Part shown: positions 18,401 through 26,584 of the stretch, piece after piece | Layout of the letters: every line of letters starts with the position of its first letter | How positions within the stretch are numbered: the stretch's first letter is position 1 | From: Streptococcus sp. 29887 | GTDB lineage: Bacteria > Bacillota > Bacilli > Lactobacillales > Streptococcaceae | NCBI RefSeq assembly: GCF_032595075.1 | Contig: NZ_CP118735.1 | Location: 2,012,001-2,076,000, forward strand | Direction: 5' to 3' | DNA length: 64,000 bases | Translations under genes and position numbers: made by a program | Notes under the pieces: generated by a model | What the model was told of the DNA's origin: nothing | The model's database searches: none | What the model saw: only the letters and a program-made list of their open reading frames with translations

Positions 18401-20046
18401 CGCGCATAGTCAACATATGGGACAGTAGCTGAAAGTCCCAATGTAGTTGTCTCAGTTGTTGTTGAATCATAAGCATAACCTAAAAACTCTCTTTGTCCTG
18501 AAGGTGTGGTTGTAGCACCTGGAACAGTGCCAATTTCATAGGTTGCAAGGTTTATACTATCAGGATTTGGAAGAGTTTTATAATACGTAGTAGCAGTAAC
18601 CGGCTGCGGAATAAATCTAGAAACTTCCATCGTGTTTTCATCAAAAGTAAAGAAGGTCGTTCCATAAATTGAGGTACTGCCCGCATCAGGACGATAACTT
18701 ACTTCAAGAGGGAGATTTACACCTGAAGTGGCTTGGAAAGTTGTAAATGAAGCAGTTTCACCTTGAGTAATAAATTTTGATTCAAGAACAGAGCCAGTTT
18801 TATCCACAAGTTCAATAAGCAAAGGACTCGATGGAGCACCAGTTAGCACAGAAGTTCTAAAATATGCTCCTCCGGTTGATTGTCCATTTAAGTCTCTGTA
18901 TTTCTGCCAACCCATGATAGCATCATAGTAAGACAGCGGAGTAAAATCAACGGTCGTATAGCCTACTTCAGTAGTTCCAACATATGTCCCCTCAACTGGA
19001 GCCGTCACAGCTGCACCATTAGGATCTGCCATATCTGGCGTTGCAGTTGTACTTGTGTTGATGAGCGTACCGCTTCCTTCTCCAATACCCAGAGTGCTTG
19101 TAGTAGTGGTAGTTAACATTGCTGTCAAGACCCCATCTTCATCGCGTTTCCGCAATTCCAAAGCAAGAGCTTCAACGTTTGTACGAACTGCATCGATCTG
19201 AGCATTTACTTGTTCAAGTGTTGCTACTGAATCTTTCAAGACCGTAGTAGCTTCTGTCGTAGCCAATTTCGTTGCGTCTGCAGCTGTTTTCAAAGACTCA
19301 TTGCCTTCTGGTGCTGCAGTATAAAGTCGGTTAGCTTCGTCTGACAAAACAACAGCTTCTGAGATATTTTGCTCAAGGACAACTTTCCCTTCTTCAACTG
19401 TTACAGGAGTTGTTGCAACTGGTGTTGCTGTAGTCGTTGCTGGAGTAGCTGTAGTAGATGTCGTTGCTGGTGTTGAAGCAGGTGTTGCAACTGCTTTCTT
19501 AACAAGCTTAACTGTTACGAGGTTTTCACCAGCTTCAGTCACTTCTTGAGAAACTGTCGCTGCTTGACCTGTAGCCAACTCATAGCCTTCTGGTAGTTCT
19601 GCTACTACTTCAACTGTTGTTTTAGCAGTTGCGTCTGTTGTAGTAACTGTAGCTGATTTCACTACTGCGTTTACAAGTGTACCGTCTTCTAGCACATAGT
19701 TCACGATGTAGTTGATGGTTGCTGTACGTTCCACCACCTCTTGGGTTTCCTCTGTTACTGTTTCCACAGGAGTTAATGTATCTCCCTCGGTTGAAACCTC
19801 AACAGGAACCGAACCCTCCAGAAACTCTGCACCAGTTTCGAAAAGTCCTTCACCCTCATCTTTTGGTTGCGCTTCCAAAATTAGCTGTGGTAAAGTATCT
19901 GGCTCCACTGTGTTGGCCAAAGCTTTCGCTCCACCTGCCAAGGCTAGAGAAACCCCTAATAGGACACTAGCGGCACCAAAATGATACTTGCGGATAGAGA
20001 ATCGCTGCTTAGCAGCGTACCAATTATATGATTTCCTCTGTTTCAT
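12406..20046 (-). CDS. Giant YSIRK/LPXTG cell-wall adhesin with MucBP-like repeats
   Basis: The 2546-residue surface protein has these parts. A YSIRK-type signal peptide (RFSIRKYHFGAASVLLG, about 15-44). A short beta domain (about 108-185), then a Thr/Ala linker. A helical stretch (about 225-305). A unique beta-rich head (about 350-745), the best candidate for ligand binding. A MucBP-like module (about 747-825). Three 227-residue repeats starting IPKDVVPGQPVDP (from about 826, third one shortened). Six repeats of about 168 residues starting GSVTIQYKDTDG or GSVVVKYQDTDG and holding VANWIPxIPGxP (about 1420-2425). A Pro-rich wall-spanning EPEQPVPPVVPAEP tract. LPNTG at 2512-2516, a hydrophobic segment and a KRRSMEE tail. 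Sortase A should anchor it. Mucin or host binding is inferred from domain type only. Confidence 0.9.
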   Translation of the reverse strand: MKQRKSYNWYAAKQRFSIRKYHFGAASVLLGVSLALAGGAKALANTVEPDTLPQLILEAQPKDEGEGLFETGAEFLEGSVPVEVSTEGDTLTPVETVTEETQEVVERTATINYIVNYVLEDGTLVNAVVKSATVTTTDATAKTTVEVVAELPEGYELATGQAATVSQEVTEAGENLVTVKLVKKAVATPASTPATTSTTATPATTTATPVATTPVTVEEGKVVLEQNISEAVVLSDEANRLYTAAPEGNESLKTAADATKLATTEATTVLKDSVATLEQVNAQIDAVRTNVEALALELRKRDEDGVLTAMLTTTTTSTLGIGEGSGTLINTSTTATPDMADPNGAAVTAPVEGTYVGTTEVGYTTVDFTPLSYYDAIMGWQKYRDLNGQSTGGAYFRTSVLTGAPSSPLLIELVDKTGSVLESKFITQGETASFTTFQATSGVNLPLEVSYRPDAGSTSIYGTTFFTFDENTMEVSRFIPQPVTATTYYKTLPNPDSINLATYEIGTVPGATTTPSGQREFLGYAYDSTTTETTTLGLSATVPYVDYARANMLGVGHKTVVSPVDTNGTIVRDFYVAGTSVEGTLDYFSADTTGFIHILTSSQLAPGESNTAMVMNSDLLDKGYKVYIVDASQPGQTNNDIIPPNGTLVTDPAQLDFSSLSTTSHWFHIVINENPALGELGFTRVRLGSPKNPSRIQLQYSTRLDGTKDINNDGQPDTFLGTNIGFAMNNTPVYSLTETTHWYTPIPQIAQIIYQTEDGTQLDNIDSVTGNPGDTINYSTTNRINAYKLAGYELVSDGGPQSGQDATFDFTNDDATDPSQKFYVVLKERIVDIPKDVVPGQPVDPTDPNSPVWPDSVGNLSLTEEVTRTITYVDEAGNEVATTFTDKVTFTRTAQVNLVTGDITYGAWTADKADNVLDGNVLPEVPGYTATTATKDGADVTPASTTVYAQVAADSADIVEKVVYVQDTQTAKITISTVDANGGNKTEFAAVTETGKATEPIATKTTEDVLLELKALGYDVEVKVTDTFLDSAKTFDNVKDAADQPSQSYEIVVKPRIVDIPKDVVPGQPVDPTDPNSPVWPAGVDNLTLTEEVTRTITYVNEAGEEVATTFTDKVTFTRTAQVNLVTGDITYGAWTADNADSVLDGNVLPEVPGYTATTATKDGADVTPASTTVYAQVAADSADIVEKVVYVQDTQTAKITISTVDANGGNKTEYATVNETGKHTEPVATTTVEEKLLELKRKGYDVETKITDTFLDSAKTFDNVKDTADQPSQSYEIVVKERVVDIPKDVVPGQPVDPNDPNSPVWPAGVDNLTLTEEVTRTITYVDEAGNEVAATFTEKVTFSRTAQVNLVTGEITYSDWTADNGDNVLAGNPLPTVADHQVSTATKDGVAVLPASTNSEVPVVADSADIVEKVVYVKDKGSVTIQYKDTDGNVIKAPVIDEDNVAVGTAYDTTNEGDKPTVIPNADGTKYVLVPSLTEGAETGTVVKDGTTVTYVYQKVANWIPVIPGLPENERPVFPYPFDPENPDQPLTPTPDTVIPYVPGYVPVGPDGKTPLTPVDPNDPTKGYEPPTPSTPGDNTYIPYVKVEKGSVLVAFVDEAGSPIKSVVTDTDNAEVGTSYDTTDQKEDVIKANGFTYYFKEVKAGSAETGKVVEGVTTVTYVYTKVANWIPVIPGIPENERPVFPYPFDPTNPDKPIDPTTPGTVIPYVPGYVPVGPDGTTPLTPVDPEDPSKGYVPPTPSTPGDNTYIPYVKAGSVVVKYQDTDGKELIAPVVDENNVKVGTAYDTTDQKKSEIIDAEGNRYVLVPSKTVGSETGEVTDGTTEVIYVYQKVANWIPQIPGVPANEYPVVPYPFDPNNPDVPVTPTPDTVIPYVPGYVPVGPDGVTPLTPVDPEDPSKGYVPPTVDNPGENTPIPYVKAGSVVVKYQDTDGKELIAPVVDENNVKVGTAYDTTDQKKTEIIDAEGNRYVLVPYKTVGSETGEVTDGTTEVIYVYQKVANWIPQIPGVPTDQLPKTSYPFDPEKPTAPITGIPTNPITDKPVVPFVDGYTPVDPATNTPLTPVDETDLTKGYIPPTVTNPGKDTLIPYVQDKGSVTIQYKDTDGNVIKDPVTDEDNVVVGMPYDTTDEGDKPTEIVTKDGSRYVLVPSKTEGAEKGKVAKNGTTVTYVYQKVANWIPELPGVPDNERPRIPYPFDPNNPDTPLPPSPDTVVPYVPGYIPVGPDGVTPLTPVDPADPSKGYVPPTPKIPNEDMRIPYIPVKKGSVTIQYRDTDGNVIKDSVTDEDNVVVGTPYDTTDEGDKPTEIVTKDGSRYVLVPSKTIGTEKGQVSEGSSTVTYVYQKVANWIPELPGVPDNERPRIPYPFDPNNPDTPLPPSPDTVVPYVPGYIPVGPDGVTPLTPVDPADPSKGYVPPTPKTPNEDMRIPYVPTVPAEPAQPVPPVVPVEPEQPVPPVVPAEPEQPVPPVVPAEPEQPVPPVVPVEPAQPVVPESPKGSELATPHTPTTTKAGAAQLPNTGEANTVALPALGLSMLVATLALAGKRRSMEE

Positions 20047-20077
20047 TAAAGAAAATCCCCCCTTTTCTAAATGTCGC

Positions 20078-20104
20078 AGTTATCTATTCTCTAATTAGAT
20101 AACT
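20078..20104. promoter_or_regulatory. Inverted repeat in adhesin 5' leader
   Basis: AGTTATCTA and TAGATAACT (9-bp arms, 9-nt spacer) lie 32-58 bp upstream of the adhesin ATG. It may be a leader stem-loop or an operator. The AGGGGGG ribosome site follows it. The rest of 20105-20394 shows no gene. Confidence 0.45.
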
Positions 20105-20394
20105 AAGAATAATCAACACCAAATTTTAACATATCAACATTTATATATCAAGAAATTATACAAGCTAAAACTATAAGTTTTTCTAATACCTTTTTGCAAC
20201 ACCTGCTTTCATTTAATATCATGAAAAAGCCAATAAAACCAACGTTTTTTGAAGATAAGAGCTTGAAAACTTACAGAAAGTCGCCCATTATCCTTCCTTA
20301 TTTGTAAAGGGTCAACAGACTAGAAATACCCCCTTTTTTGCTATCAATTGAGGATTACATGGGAATAGGTAAAGATTATGGCCTATCCTATTAA

Positions 20395-20433
20395 GTAAAA
20401 ACAGAAAAACCAGTCTATCCGAAAATAGACTGG
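20395..20433 (-). terminator. Terminator downstream of adhE
   Basis: CCAGTCTAT/ATAGACTGG with a 6-nt loop (plus 20410-20433) is followed on the minus strand by TTTTTCTGTTTTTAC. It is about 285 bp after the adhE stop; 20434-20718 otherwise holds nothing recognisable. Confidence 0.75.
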
Positions 20434-20718
20434 CATATAGGAAGGTTTGGAGGCATTTTACCTGTGCATGGTCCCTGGCCAACAGACCAAGTCACGATTT
20501 ACTATACAAGCCTAAACTTGTTACCGAACTATTTCTAGTCCTAAGTCTTTCTAGGCAGATTGACTAAACCACCCAAACCATCAAAGAATGATTTGTATTG
20601 GTAAAAACCAACACTATCATATTTGAAATCAGTTTTTCCTAAGAGAGTCTAGGCGGCGAAGGCGACGGTTGAACTCAAGTTCACCTAGCCAAGCCAACGC
20701 AGAGGCTCGACGGAAAAA

Positions 20719-23370
20719 TTATTTCAAACGGCCTGGACGTTCTTTGTAACCGTAGTACGCATCCTCAATAATTTCTTGCATATGATCAACCATTGCTAGA
20801 CGAGGGTTAGCTGGTGTACATTGGTCTTCGTAGGCAAGGAGAGCCAATTCACGAGAATATTCTTTTAGTTCTTTCTCGTCCACACCTTGCGCTTTCAAGT
20901 TCATTTGGATACCGATACGCTCACCGAGGTCATAAACAGCTTGTGCGTATGAAGCAACACCTTCCTCTGGTGTTGAAGCTGGAAGTCCTAGCATTTTCGC
21001 GATGTCTTGGTATTTCTCATCTGCTTTGTAGTAGTTGTATTTCGGCCATGTAGCTGTCTTAGCTGGACGAGTACCGTTGTAGCGGATAACGTATGGAAGC
21101 AAGATAGCGTTTGTACGACCGTGAACTGTGTGGAAACGTCCACCAATCTTGTGGGCCATTGAGTGTGAAATACCCAAGAAGGCGTTGGCGAAGGCCATAC
21201 CTGCAATAGTCGAAGCATTATGCATTTTCTCACGTGAGTGGAAGTCAGCATTCTTCACTGAGCTTTCAAGGTTTTCAAAGACAAGTTTAATAGCTTGAAG
21301 CGCAAGACCGTCTGTGAAGTCGTTGGCTACTGTTGATACATATGCTTCTGTAGCGTGGGTCAATACGTCCATACCAGTATCAGCAGTAACATGGGCAGGT
21401 ACTGTCAATACAAGCGCTGGGTCAACAATTGCCACAGTTGGAGTCAATGAGTAGTCAGCAATTGGGTACTTGCGGTTGTTTGCCTTATCAGAGATTACAG
21501 CAAATGGTGTTACTTCTGAACCTGTACCAGATGTTGTTGGAATCGCGATAAACTTAGATTTCTTACCAAGTTCTGGGAACTTGAAGGCACGTTTACGGAT
21601 GTCCATGAATTTTTGAACAAGGTCATGGAAGTCAACTGTTGGTTGCTCGTAGAAGAGCCACATAACTTTGGCAGCATCCATTGGTGAACCACCACCGAGT
21701 GCGATGATTGTATCTGGTTTGAAGGTACGCATCAATTCTGTACCCTTGTAAACTGTTGTGATATCTGGATCTGGTTCAACGTCTGAGAAGATTTGGTAAA
21801 CCACTTTATTACGACGAAGATCCAATTGTTCAATAATACGATCCAAGAAACCAAGTTCTACCATGGCATGGTCCGTAACGATCATCACACGTTCAACGTC
21901 ACGACATTTTTGGAGGTATTGGATAGAATCACGTTCGAAGTATGTTTTAGAAGGAACTTTAAACCATTGCATATTATTTCTACGTCTTCCTACTTTCTTG
22001 ATGTTGAGCAAGTTCATCGCACTTACGTTATCACTGATTGAGTTACGTCCATAAGAACCACAACCAAGTGTCAATGATGGCAAGAAGGCATTGTAAACAT
22101 CACCGATACCACCGAAAGTAGATGGAGAGTTCCAAATAACACGAATCGCACGTACGATTGTACCAAATTCTTTGGCCAACTCAGCATCTTCTGTATGGAT
22201 AGCTGCTGAGTGACCTAGACCGTGGAATTCAACCATTTGGCGAGCTGCTTCCAGACCTTCTTCACGGCCTTCAACTTTCAATACTGCAATAACTGGTGAC
22301 AATTTCTCACGAGTCAATGGCTCTTTTTCACCGATTTCAGCAACTTCAGCTGCCAAGATATTGGTACCTTCTGGAACTGAGAAACCAGCTTGTTCAGCAA
22401 TCCATGCAGCTGGACGACCTACGATGTCCGCATTCAATTTGCCTTCTGCACAGTTCTTGCTGTTGGCTTTTACACCGAAGCAGTACTCTTCAAGTAGGGC
22501 TTTTTCTTTCTTATTAACAAAGTAAGTTTTGTAGGATTTGAATTCAGCTACAAACTCGTCATACACTTCCTTATCAATGATCACTGCTTGCTCTGACGCG
22601 CAGACCATACCATTATCAAATGACTTAGACATGACGATATCATGAGCAGCTTGACGGATGTTTGCAGATTTTTCAATGTAGGCTGGAACGTTACCGGCAC
22701 CTACACCAAGAGCTGGTTTACCACAAGAGTAGGCCGCACGCACCATTGCGTTACCACCAGTTGCAAGGATCGTTGCAATACCATCATGCTTCATCAATTC
22801 AGACGTTGCTTCCATAGATGGTTTTGTTACCCACTGGATACAGTTTTCTGGAGCACCAGCTGCCACAGCTGCTTCATAGACAACACGCGCTGCATGGGCT
22901 GAAGATTCTTGGGCAGATGGGTGGAAGGCAAAGACGATTGGGTTACGCGTTTTCAAGGCAATCAATGACTTGAAAATAGCTGTTGACGTTGGGTTGGTAG
23001 TTGGGGTGATACCACAGATAACACCAACTGGCTCAGCAATCAAGGTCAAGCCCGTTACTTCATCTTCTTCAATAACACCAACTGTTTTTGTATGGCGCAT
23101 ATTGTTGACAACGTGCTCGCAGGCAAACAAGTTTTTAGTCGCCTTATCTTCGAATACACCACGTTTGGTTTCTTCAAAAGCGTGCATTGCCAATTCACCG
23201 TGCTTGTCGAGAGCAGCTACCGAAGCCTTAGCTACAATGTAGTCTACCTCTTCCTGACCAAGTTTGCGGAACTCATCAAGAGCAACCAAACCTTTTTGAA
23301 CAAGCTCATCAACGTGCTTGCGAGCTTCTGCTAATTTTTCTTCTGGTGATACAACTTTTTTATCAGCCAT
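20719..23370 (-). CDS. adhE: Bifunctional acetaldehyde-CoA/alcohol dehydrogenase
   Basis: This 883-residue fusion reduces acetyl-CoA to acetaldehyde and then to ethanol, re-oxidizing NADH in mixed-acid fermentation; such proteins form spirosome filaments. The N-terminal aldehyde dehydrogenase half (to about 440) has the catalytic cysteine in DNGMVCASEQAVI. The C-terminal iron alcohol dehydrogenase half has IIALGGGSPMDAAKVM for NAD binding and the histidine ligands in GISHSMAHKIGG and FHTVHGRTNAI. Rex-like and cre-like sites upstream point to redox and carbon control. Confidence 0.97.
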   Translation of the reverse strand: MADKKVVSPEEKLAEARKHVDELVQKGLVALDEFRKLGQEEVDYIVAKASVAALDKHGELAMHAFEETKRGVFEDKATKNLFACEHVVNNMRHTKTVGVIEEDEVTGLTLIAEPVGVICGITPTTNPTSTAIFKSLIALKTRNPIVFAFHPSAQESSAHAARVVYEAAVAAGAPENCIQWVTKPSMEATSELMKHDGIATILATGGNAMVRAAYSCGKPALGVGAGNVPAYIEKSANIRQAAHDIVMSKSFDNGMVCASEQAVIIDKEVYDEFVAEFKSYKTYFVNKKEKALLEEYCFGVKANSKNCAEGKLNADIVGRPAAWIAEQAGFSVPEGTNILAAEVAEIGEKEPLTREKLSPVIAVLKVEGREEGLEAARQMVEFHGLGHSAAIHTEDAELAKEFGTIVRAIRVIWNSPSTFGGIGDVYNAFLPSLTLGCGSYGRNSISDNVSAMNLLNIKKVGRRRNNMQWFKVPSKTYFERDSIQYLQKCRDVERVMIVTDHAMVELGFLDRIIEQLDLRRNKVVYQIFSDVEPDPDITTVYKGTELMRTFKPDTIIALGGGSPMDAAKVMWLFYEQPTVDFHDLVQKFMDIRKRAFKFPELGKKSKFIAIPTTSGTGSEVTPFAVISDKANNRKYPIADYSLTPTVAIVDPALVLTVPAHVTADTGMDVLTHATEAYVSTVANDFTDGLALQAIKLVFENLESSVKNADFHSREKMHNASTIAGMAFANAFLGISHSMAHKIGGRFHTVHGRTNAILLPYVIRYNGTRPAKTATWPKYNYYKADEKYQDIAKMLGLPASTPEEGVASYAQAVYDLGERIGIQMNLKAQGVDEKELKEYSRELALLAYEDQCTPANPRLAMVDHMQEIIEDAYYGYKERPGRLK

Positions 23371-23400
23371 TGTGTTCCTCCAAATATACTCGTTAACTAT

Positions 23401-23418
23401 TTGTTAACTTTTTCACAA
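23401..23418 (-). promoter_or_regulatory. Candidate Rex operator 1 upstream of adhE
   Basis: TTGTTAACTTTTTCACAA closely matches the Rex consensus TTGTGAAA-N4-TTTCACAA and lies 31 bp upstream of the adhE ATG. Rex represses fermentation genes at a low NADH/NAD+ ratio, and adhE is a known Rex target in Firmicutes. Confidence 0.65.
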
Positions 23419-23457
23419 TGTTATTCTACTATTTTTTATTTTATTTGTAAAGAGAAA

Positions 23458-23475
23458 TTGTTAATTTTTTCACAT
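23458..23475 (-). promoter_or_regulatory. Candidate Rex operator 2 upstream of adhE
   Basis: TTGTTAATTTTTTCACAT is a second Rex-like site, 57 bp (start to start) from the first and slightly weaker at its last base. Confidence 0.5.
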
Positions 23476-23490
23476 TTTTTCTGTTTTGTT

Positions 23491-23506
23491 TTTGAAAGCG
23501 CTTTCT
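23491..23506. promoter_or_regulatory. Candidate CcpA cre site (adhE side)
   Basis: TTTGAAAGCGCTTTCT contains the perfect palindrome GAAAGCGCTTTC and fits the cre consensus with one mismatch. It is about 120 bp upstream of adhE and could affect either divergent gene. Confidence 0.6.
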
Positions 23507-23623
23507 TTTTGTTTATCTGGAGTACATTTCAGAAAACTTTCTGAAATGTATCTGTTAACAGCTTCAAAAATAAACCTAAGATATAAAAATCTAACAACTA
23601 ACCCCCTTGGTTTCTATTTTAAC

Positions 23624-23639
23624 AGGAAAACGCTTACAA
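23624..23639. promoter_or_regulatory. Candidate CcpA cre site (adhP side)
   Basis: AGGAAAACGCTTACAA matches cre (WTGNAARCGNWWWCAW) at all but the second position, 130 bp upstream of the adhP -35 region. Confidence 0.5.
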
Positions 23640-23738
23640 GTAAATGACTTTTTATGAAAAAATTTCAGTAATTATCTGATTGTTTTCAAAAGCAGATACA
23701 TAGCCCTCTTTCCTGATTTACTTGCATTTTCTTGTTTT

Positions 23739-23756
23739 ATGTGATATTATTAACAA
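23739..23756 (+). promoter_or_regulatory. Candidate Rex operator upstream of adhP
   Basis: ATGTGATATTATTAACAA fits the Rex pattern TTGTGA-N6-TCACAA with two deviations. It lies just upstream of the adhP promoter, so both divergent alcohol dehydrogenases may share Rex control. Confidence 0.55.
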
Positions 23757-23769
23757 GAAAATATCTATA

Positions 23770-23797
23770 TTAACACATTCAAAGAATGTGCTATAAT
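23770..23797 (+). promoter_or_regulatory. adhP promoter with embedded palindrome
   Basis: TTAACA (23770-23775), a 16-bp spacer and TATAAT (23792-23797) precede adhP. The spacer is occupied by CACATTC-AAA-GAATGTG (23774-23790), a perfect 7-bp inverted repeat, so a protein bound there would cover the promoter. AGGAGG follows before the ATG at 23814. Confidence 0.65.
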
Positions 23798-23813
23798 AAA
23801 TAGGAGGTCTGCC

Positions 23814-24839
23814 ATGAAAGCAGTTGTCGTTAATCCAGAATCTACTGGTGTTGTCGTTGTTGAAAAAGAACTTCGTCCACTTGAAACTGGCGAAGCTCTG
23901 GTTCAGATTGAATATTGTGGTGTCTGCCATACTGACCTACACGTTGCTCAAGGTGATTTTGGCAAGGTCCCTGGCCGTGTTCTTGGGCATGAAGGGATTG
24001 GTGTCGTTACTGAAATCGCCCCTGATGTGACCAGCTTGAAGGTCGGCGACCGTGTCAGCGTTGCTTGGTTCTTCCAAGGTTGTGGTACTTGCGAATACTG
24101 TACTACTGGCCGTGAAACCCTCTGCCGTACTGTAAAAAATGCGGGCTACTCTGTTGACGGTGGTATGGCTGAGCAATGTATCGTAACAGCTGACTATGCG
24201 GTAAAAGTTCCAGAAGGTCTTGATCCAGCTCAAGCAAGTTCTATCACTTGTGCCGGCGTTACTTGTTATAAAGCTATTAAGGAAGCACACCTAGAACCAG
24301 GTCAATGGATTGTCATTTACGGTGCTGGTGGACTAGGCAACCTTGCAGTCCAATACGCTAAGAAAGTGTTCAATGCCCACGTTATTGCTGTAGATATCAA
24401 TAATGACAAATTGGAATTAGCCAAGGAAGTCGGTGCAGATGTCATCATCAATGGTCTTGAAGTGGAAGACGTGCCTGGCTATATCAAGGAAGTAACTGGT
24501 GGCGGTGCCCACTCAACTGTCGTAACGGCTGTTTCTAAGGTTGCCTTCAACCAGGCTATTGACAGCGTTCGTGCAGGTGGCTATGTCGTGGCTGTCGGAC
24601 TTCCATCTGAATACATGGATCTCAGCATTGTCAAAACAGTACTAGACGGTATCAAGGTTGTCGGCTCTCTAGTTGGTACTCGTAAAGACCTAGAAGAAGC
24701 CTTCCACTTTGGTGCTATGGGCCTAGTTGTTCCAGTTGTTCAAAAACGCCCTGTAGAAGATGCAGAAGCCGTCTTTGATGAAATGGCTGCCGGTACTATC
24801 CAAGGCCGTATGGTACTTGACTTCTGCCACAGTCACTAA
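23814..24839 (+). CDS. adhP: Zinc-dependent alcohol dehydrogenase AdhP
   Basis: Medium-chain dehydrogenase of 341 residues; it oxidizes ethanol or reduces acetaldehyde with NAD(H). Catalytic zinc ligands are in CGVCHTDLH (about residues 36-44) and GHEGIG, structural zinc cysteines in [15 protein letters not shown], and the Rossmann motif in [20 protein letters not shown] lies 7 bp upstream of the start. It is transcribed alone and closed by a strong terminator. Confidence 0.96.
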   Translation: MKAVVVNPESTGVVVVEKELRPLETGEALVQIEYCGVCHTDLHVAQGDFGKVPGRVLGHEGIGVVTEIAPDVTSLKVGDRVSVAWFFQGCGTCEYCTTGRETLCRTVKNAGYSVDGGMAEQCIVTADYAVKVPEGLDPAQASSITCAGVTCYKAIKEAHLEPGQWIVIYGAGGLGNLAVQYAKKVFNAHVIAVDINNDKLELAKEVGADVIINGLEVEDVPGYIKEVTGGGAHSTVVTAVSKVAFNQAIDSVRAGGYVVAVGLPSEYMDLSIVKTVLDGIKVVGSLVGTRKDLEEAFHFGAMGLVVPVVQKRPVEDAEAVFDEMAAGTIQGRMVLDFCHSH

Positions 24840-24859
24840 TTTCTACTCTACTAAAATTA

Positions 24860-24888
24860 GAAGCGACTCAATTGTCGCTTCTTTTTTG
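24860..24888 (+). terminator. adhP terminator
   Basis: GAAGCGAC-TCAATT-GTCGCTTC hairpin followed by a T run, 20 bp after the adhP stop. Confidence 0.85.
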
Positions 24889-24900
24889 CTTTTAGAACCA

Positions 24901-24926
24901 GAAAAAAGTAGCAGCCCTCGCTACTA
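24901..24926 (-). terminator. hisS terminator overlapping its stop codon
   Basis: Minus-strand AGTAGC/GCTACT hairpin (plus 24907-24925) followed by TTTTTTC; the stem includes the hisS stop codon. Confidence 0.7.
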
Positions 24927-26204
24927 CTTCTCTAATTTTTCTAAAATACTTGCGAAATCTGTTTTTAAGATTTCCAGGCTTGTTTCAACTTGACTTCTAG
25001 TCTGGTTATTTTTTACCACAACCTGTCCGCTTTCTAGCTCGCTTCCACCAAGTGTGATAATGGTCTTGGCTCCAAAGACATCTGCGGACTTAAACTGGGC
25101 CTTGAGCTTGCGGTCCAGATAGTCGCGCTCTGCTCGGAAACCTTGCTTGCGGATAGCTTGAACCAAGTCTAGCGCTCCGCCATTGGCCTCCTGACCCAAA
25201 ACTGCGATGTAGACATCCAACTGGGTGTCGAGAGGAAGGTCAATGCCTTGCTTTTCAAGGACGAGGATAAGGCGCTCAATCCCCATACCAAAGCCAAAAG
25301 CTGGCGTTTCTGGTCCGCCAAAGTAGGTCACCAATCCATCATAACGTCCACCGGCACAGATGGTCAGGTCATTGCCACCAACCTCTGTCATAAACTCAAA
25401 AATAGTGTGGTTGTAGTAGTCCAGACCGCGTACCATGTTGGTGTCAATGGTGTAAGCAATACCTAGGCTGTCCAACATAGACTTGACCGCTTCAAAGTGG
25501 GCTGTACTTTCTTCGTCCAGATAGTCCAGGATAGACGGTGCATTTTCCACAGCGACCTTGTCTTCCTTTTCCTTGGAATCCAACACACGCAGGGGATTTT
25601 CTTCCAAACGGCGTTGGCTGTCCTTAGATAGCTGGTCCTTGAGCGGTGTCAGGTAGTCAATCAAGGCCTGACGGTAGGCAGCACGGCTCTCAGGATTGCC
25701 CAGACTGTTGAGGTGGAGGCGAATGTTATTAATCCCTAACTCCTCAAAGAAGTGATAAGCCATGGCAATGGTTTCCACATCTGTTGCTGGGTTGCTAGAG
25801 CCAAAGCACTCAACACCAATCTGGTGGAACTGGCGCAGACGACCAGCTTGTGGGCGCTCGTAACGGAACATTGGACCCATGTAGTAGAACTTAGCAGGTT
25901 TTTGCACTTCTGGGGCAAAGAGCTTGTTCTCTACATAGGAGCGAACAACGGGTGCCGTGCCTTCTGGACGAAGAGTGATATGGCGGTCCCCCTTGTCATA
26001 GAAATCGTACATCTCCTTGGTCACAATATCCGTGGTGTCGCCAACTGAACGACTGATAACCTCGTAATGCTCGAAGATCGGTGTGCGAATTTCTGCATAA
26101 TTGTACTGCTTGAAAATGCTGCGGGTGAAGTTTTCCACATACTGCCACTTGGCAGAATCCTGTGGTAGTAAATCCTGGGTTCCTTTTGGTTTTTGAAGTT
26201 TCAT
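24924..26204 (-). CDS. hisS: Histidyl-tRNA synthetase
   Basis: Class II synthetase that charges tRNA-His. I set the start at 26204 ([20 protein letters not shown]), giving 426 residues, the usual streptococcal length; an ATG four codons upstream (26216) is possible. Motif 2 is in [20 protein letters not shown], the histidine-specific motif in [14 protein letters not shown], and motif 3 in [16 protein letters not shown]-terminal anticodon-binding domain follows from about residue 325. aspS is not adjacent. Confidence 0.95.
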   Translation of the reverse strand: MKLQKPKGTQDLLPQDSAKWQYVENFTRSIFKQYNYAEIRTPIFEHYEVISRSVGDTTDIVTKEMYDFYDKGDRHITLRPEGTAPVVRSYVENKLFAPEVQKPAKFYYMGPMFRYERPQAGRLRQFHQIGVECFGSSNPATDVETIAMAYHFFEELGINNIRLHLNSLGNPESRAAYRQALIDYLTPLKDQLSKDSQRRLEENPLRVLDSKEKEDKVAVENAPSILDYLDEESTAHFEAVKSMLDSLGIAYTIDTNMVRGLDYYNHTIFEFMTEVGGNDLTICAGGRYDGLVTYFGGPETPAFGFGMGIERLILVLEKQGIDLPLDTQLDVYIAVLGQEANGGALDLVQAIRKQGFRAERDYLDRKLKAQFKSADVFGAKTIITLGGSELESGQVVVKNNQTRSQVETSLEILKTDFASILEKLEK

Positions 26205-26283
26205 GGGCTTTCTCATTTCTCTAGAACTTTTCCTTATTTTATCATATTTTAGGCATTTTTGGAAATGGCAGAGCAGACAAAAA

Positions 26284-26571
26284 GGGAGTGGGAAAGAACT
26301 CGACCATTCATAGAAGAGTTCGTCAACAAGCCCTAATTTTAAGTTGTTGAGCTGAAACAGTCTATCCCCAGACTGTTTCACTCCCACCCCCGCATAGCTC
26401 CAACAGTCAGAGTAGTGACTGTTGGAGGTTGGAAATGAAGCGAACTCTGTTCGCATCAGTCGTAATGGTCAGATTTGGAGTGTAAAACACGAACAAATCT
26501 GCCAATCAACCACTGCGCTGAGATGTTGACACTAACTTTGAGAAGCGGTGCTGGGCTTGAGCCCAGCCTCC
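26284..26571 (+). repeat. GGGAGTGGGA intergenic repeat, copy A (long form)
   Basis: Begins GGGAGTGGGAAAGAACTCGA and ends GCTTGAGCCCAGCCTCC, ends shared with the copy at 43240-43411 and, more loosely, 32799-32979. Copy A has an extra internal block (hairpins AACAGTC...GACTGTT and CCAACAGTCA...TGACTGTTGG). A CTGGGC-TTGA-GCCCAG hairpin at the end could act as a terminator. No protein frame looks real, so this accounts for the 26.2-26.6 kb gap. Confidence 0.75.
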
Positions 26572-26584
26572 TTGTTTTAAAAAG

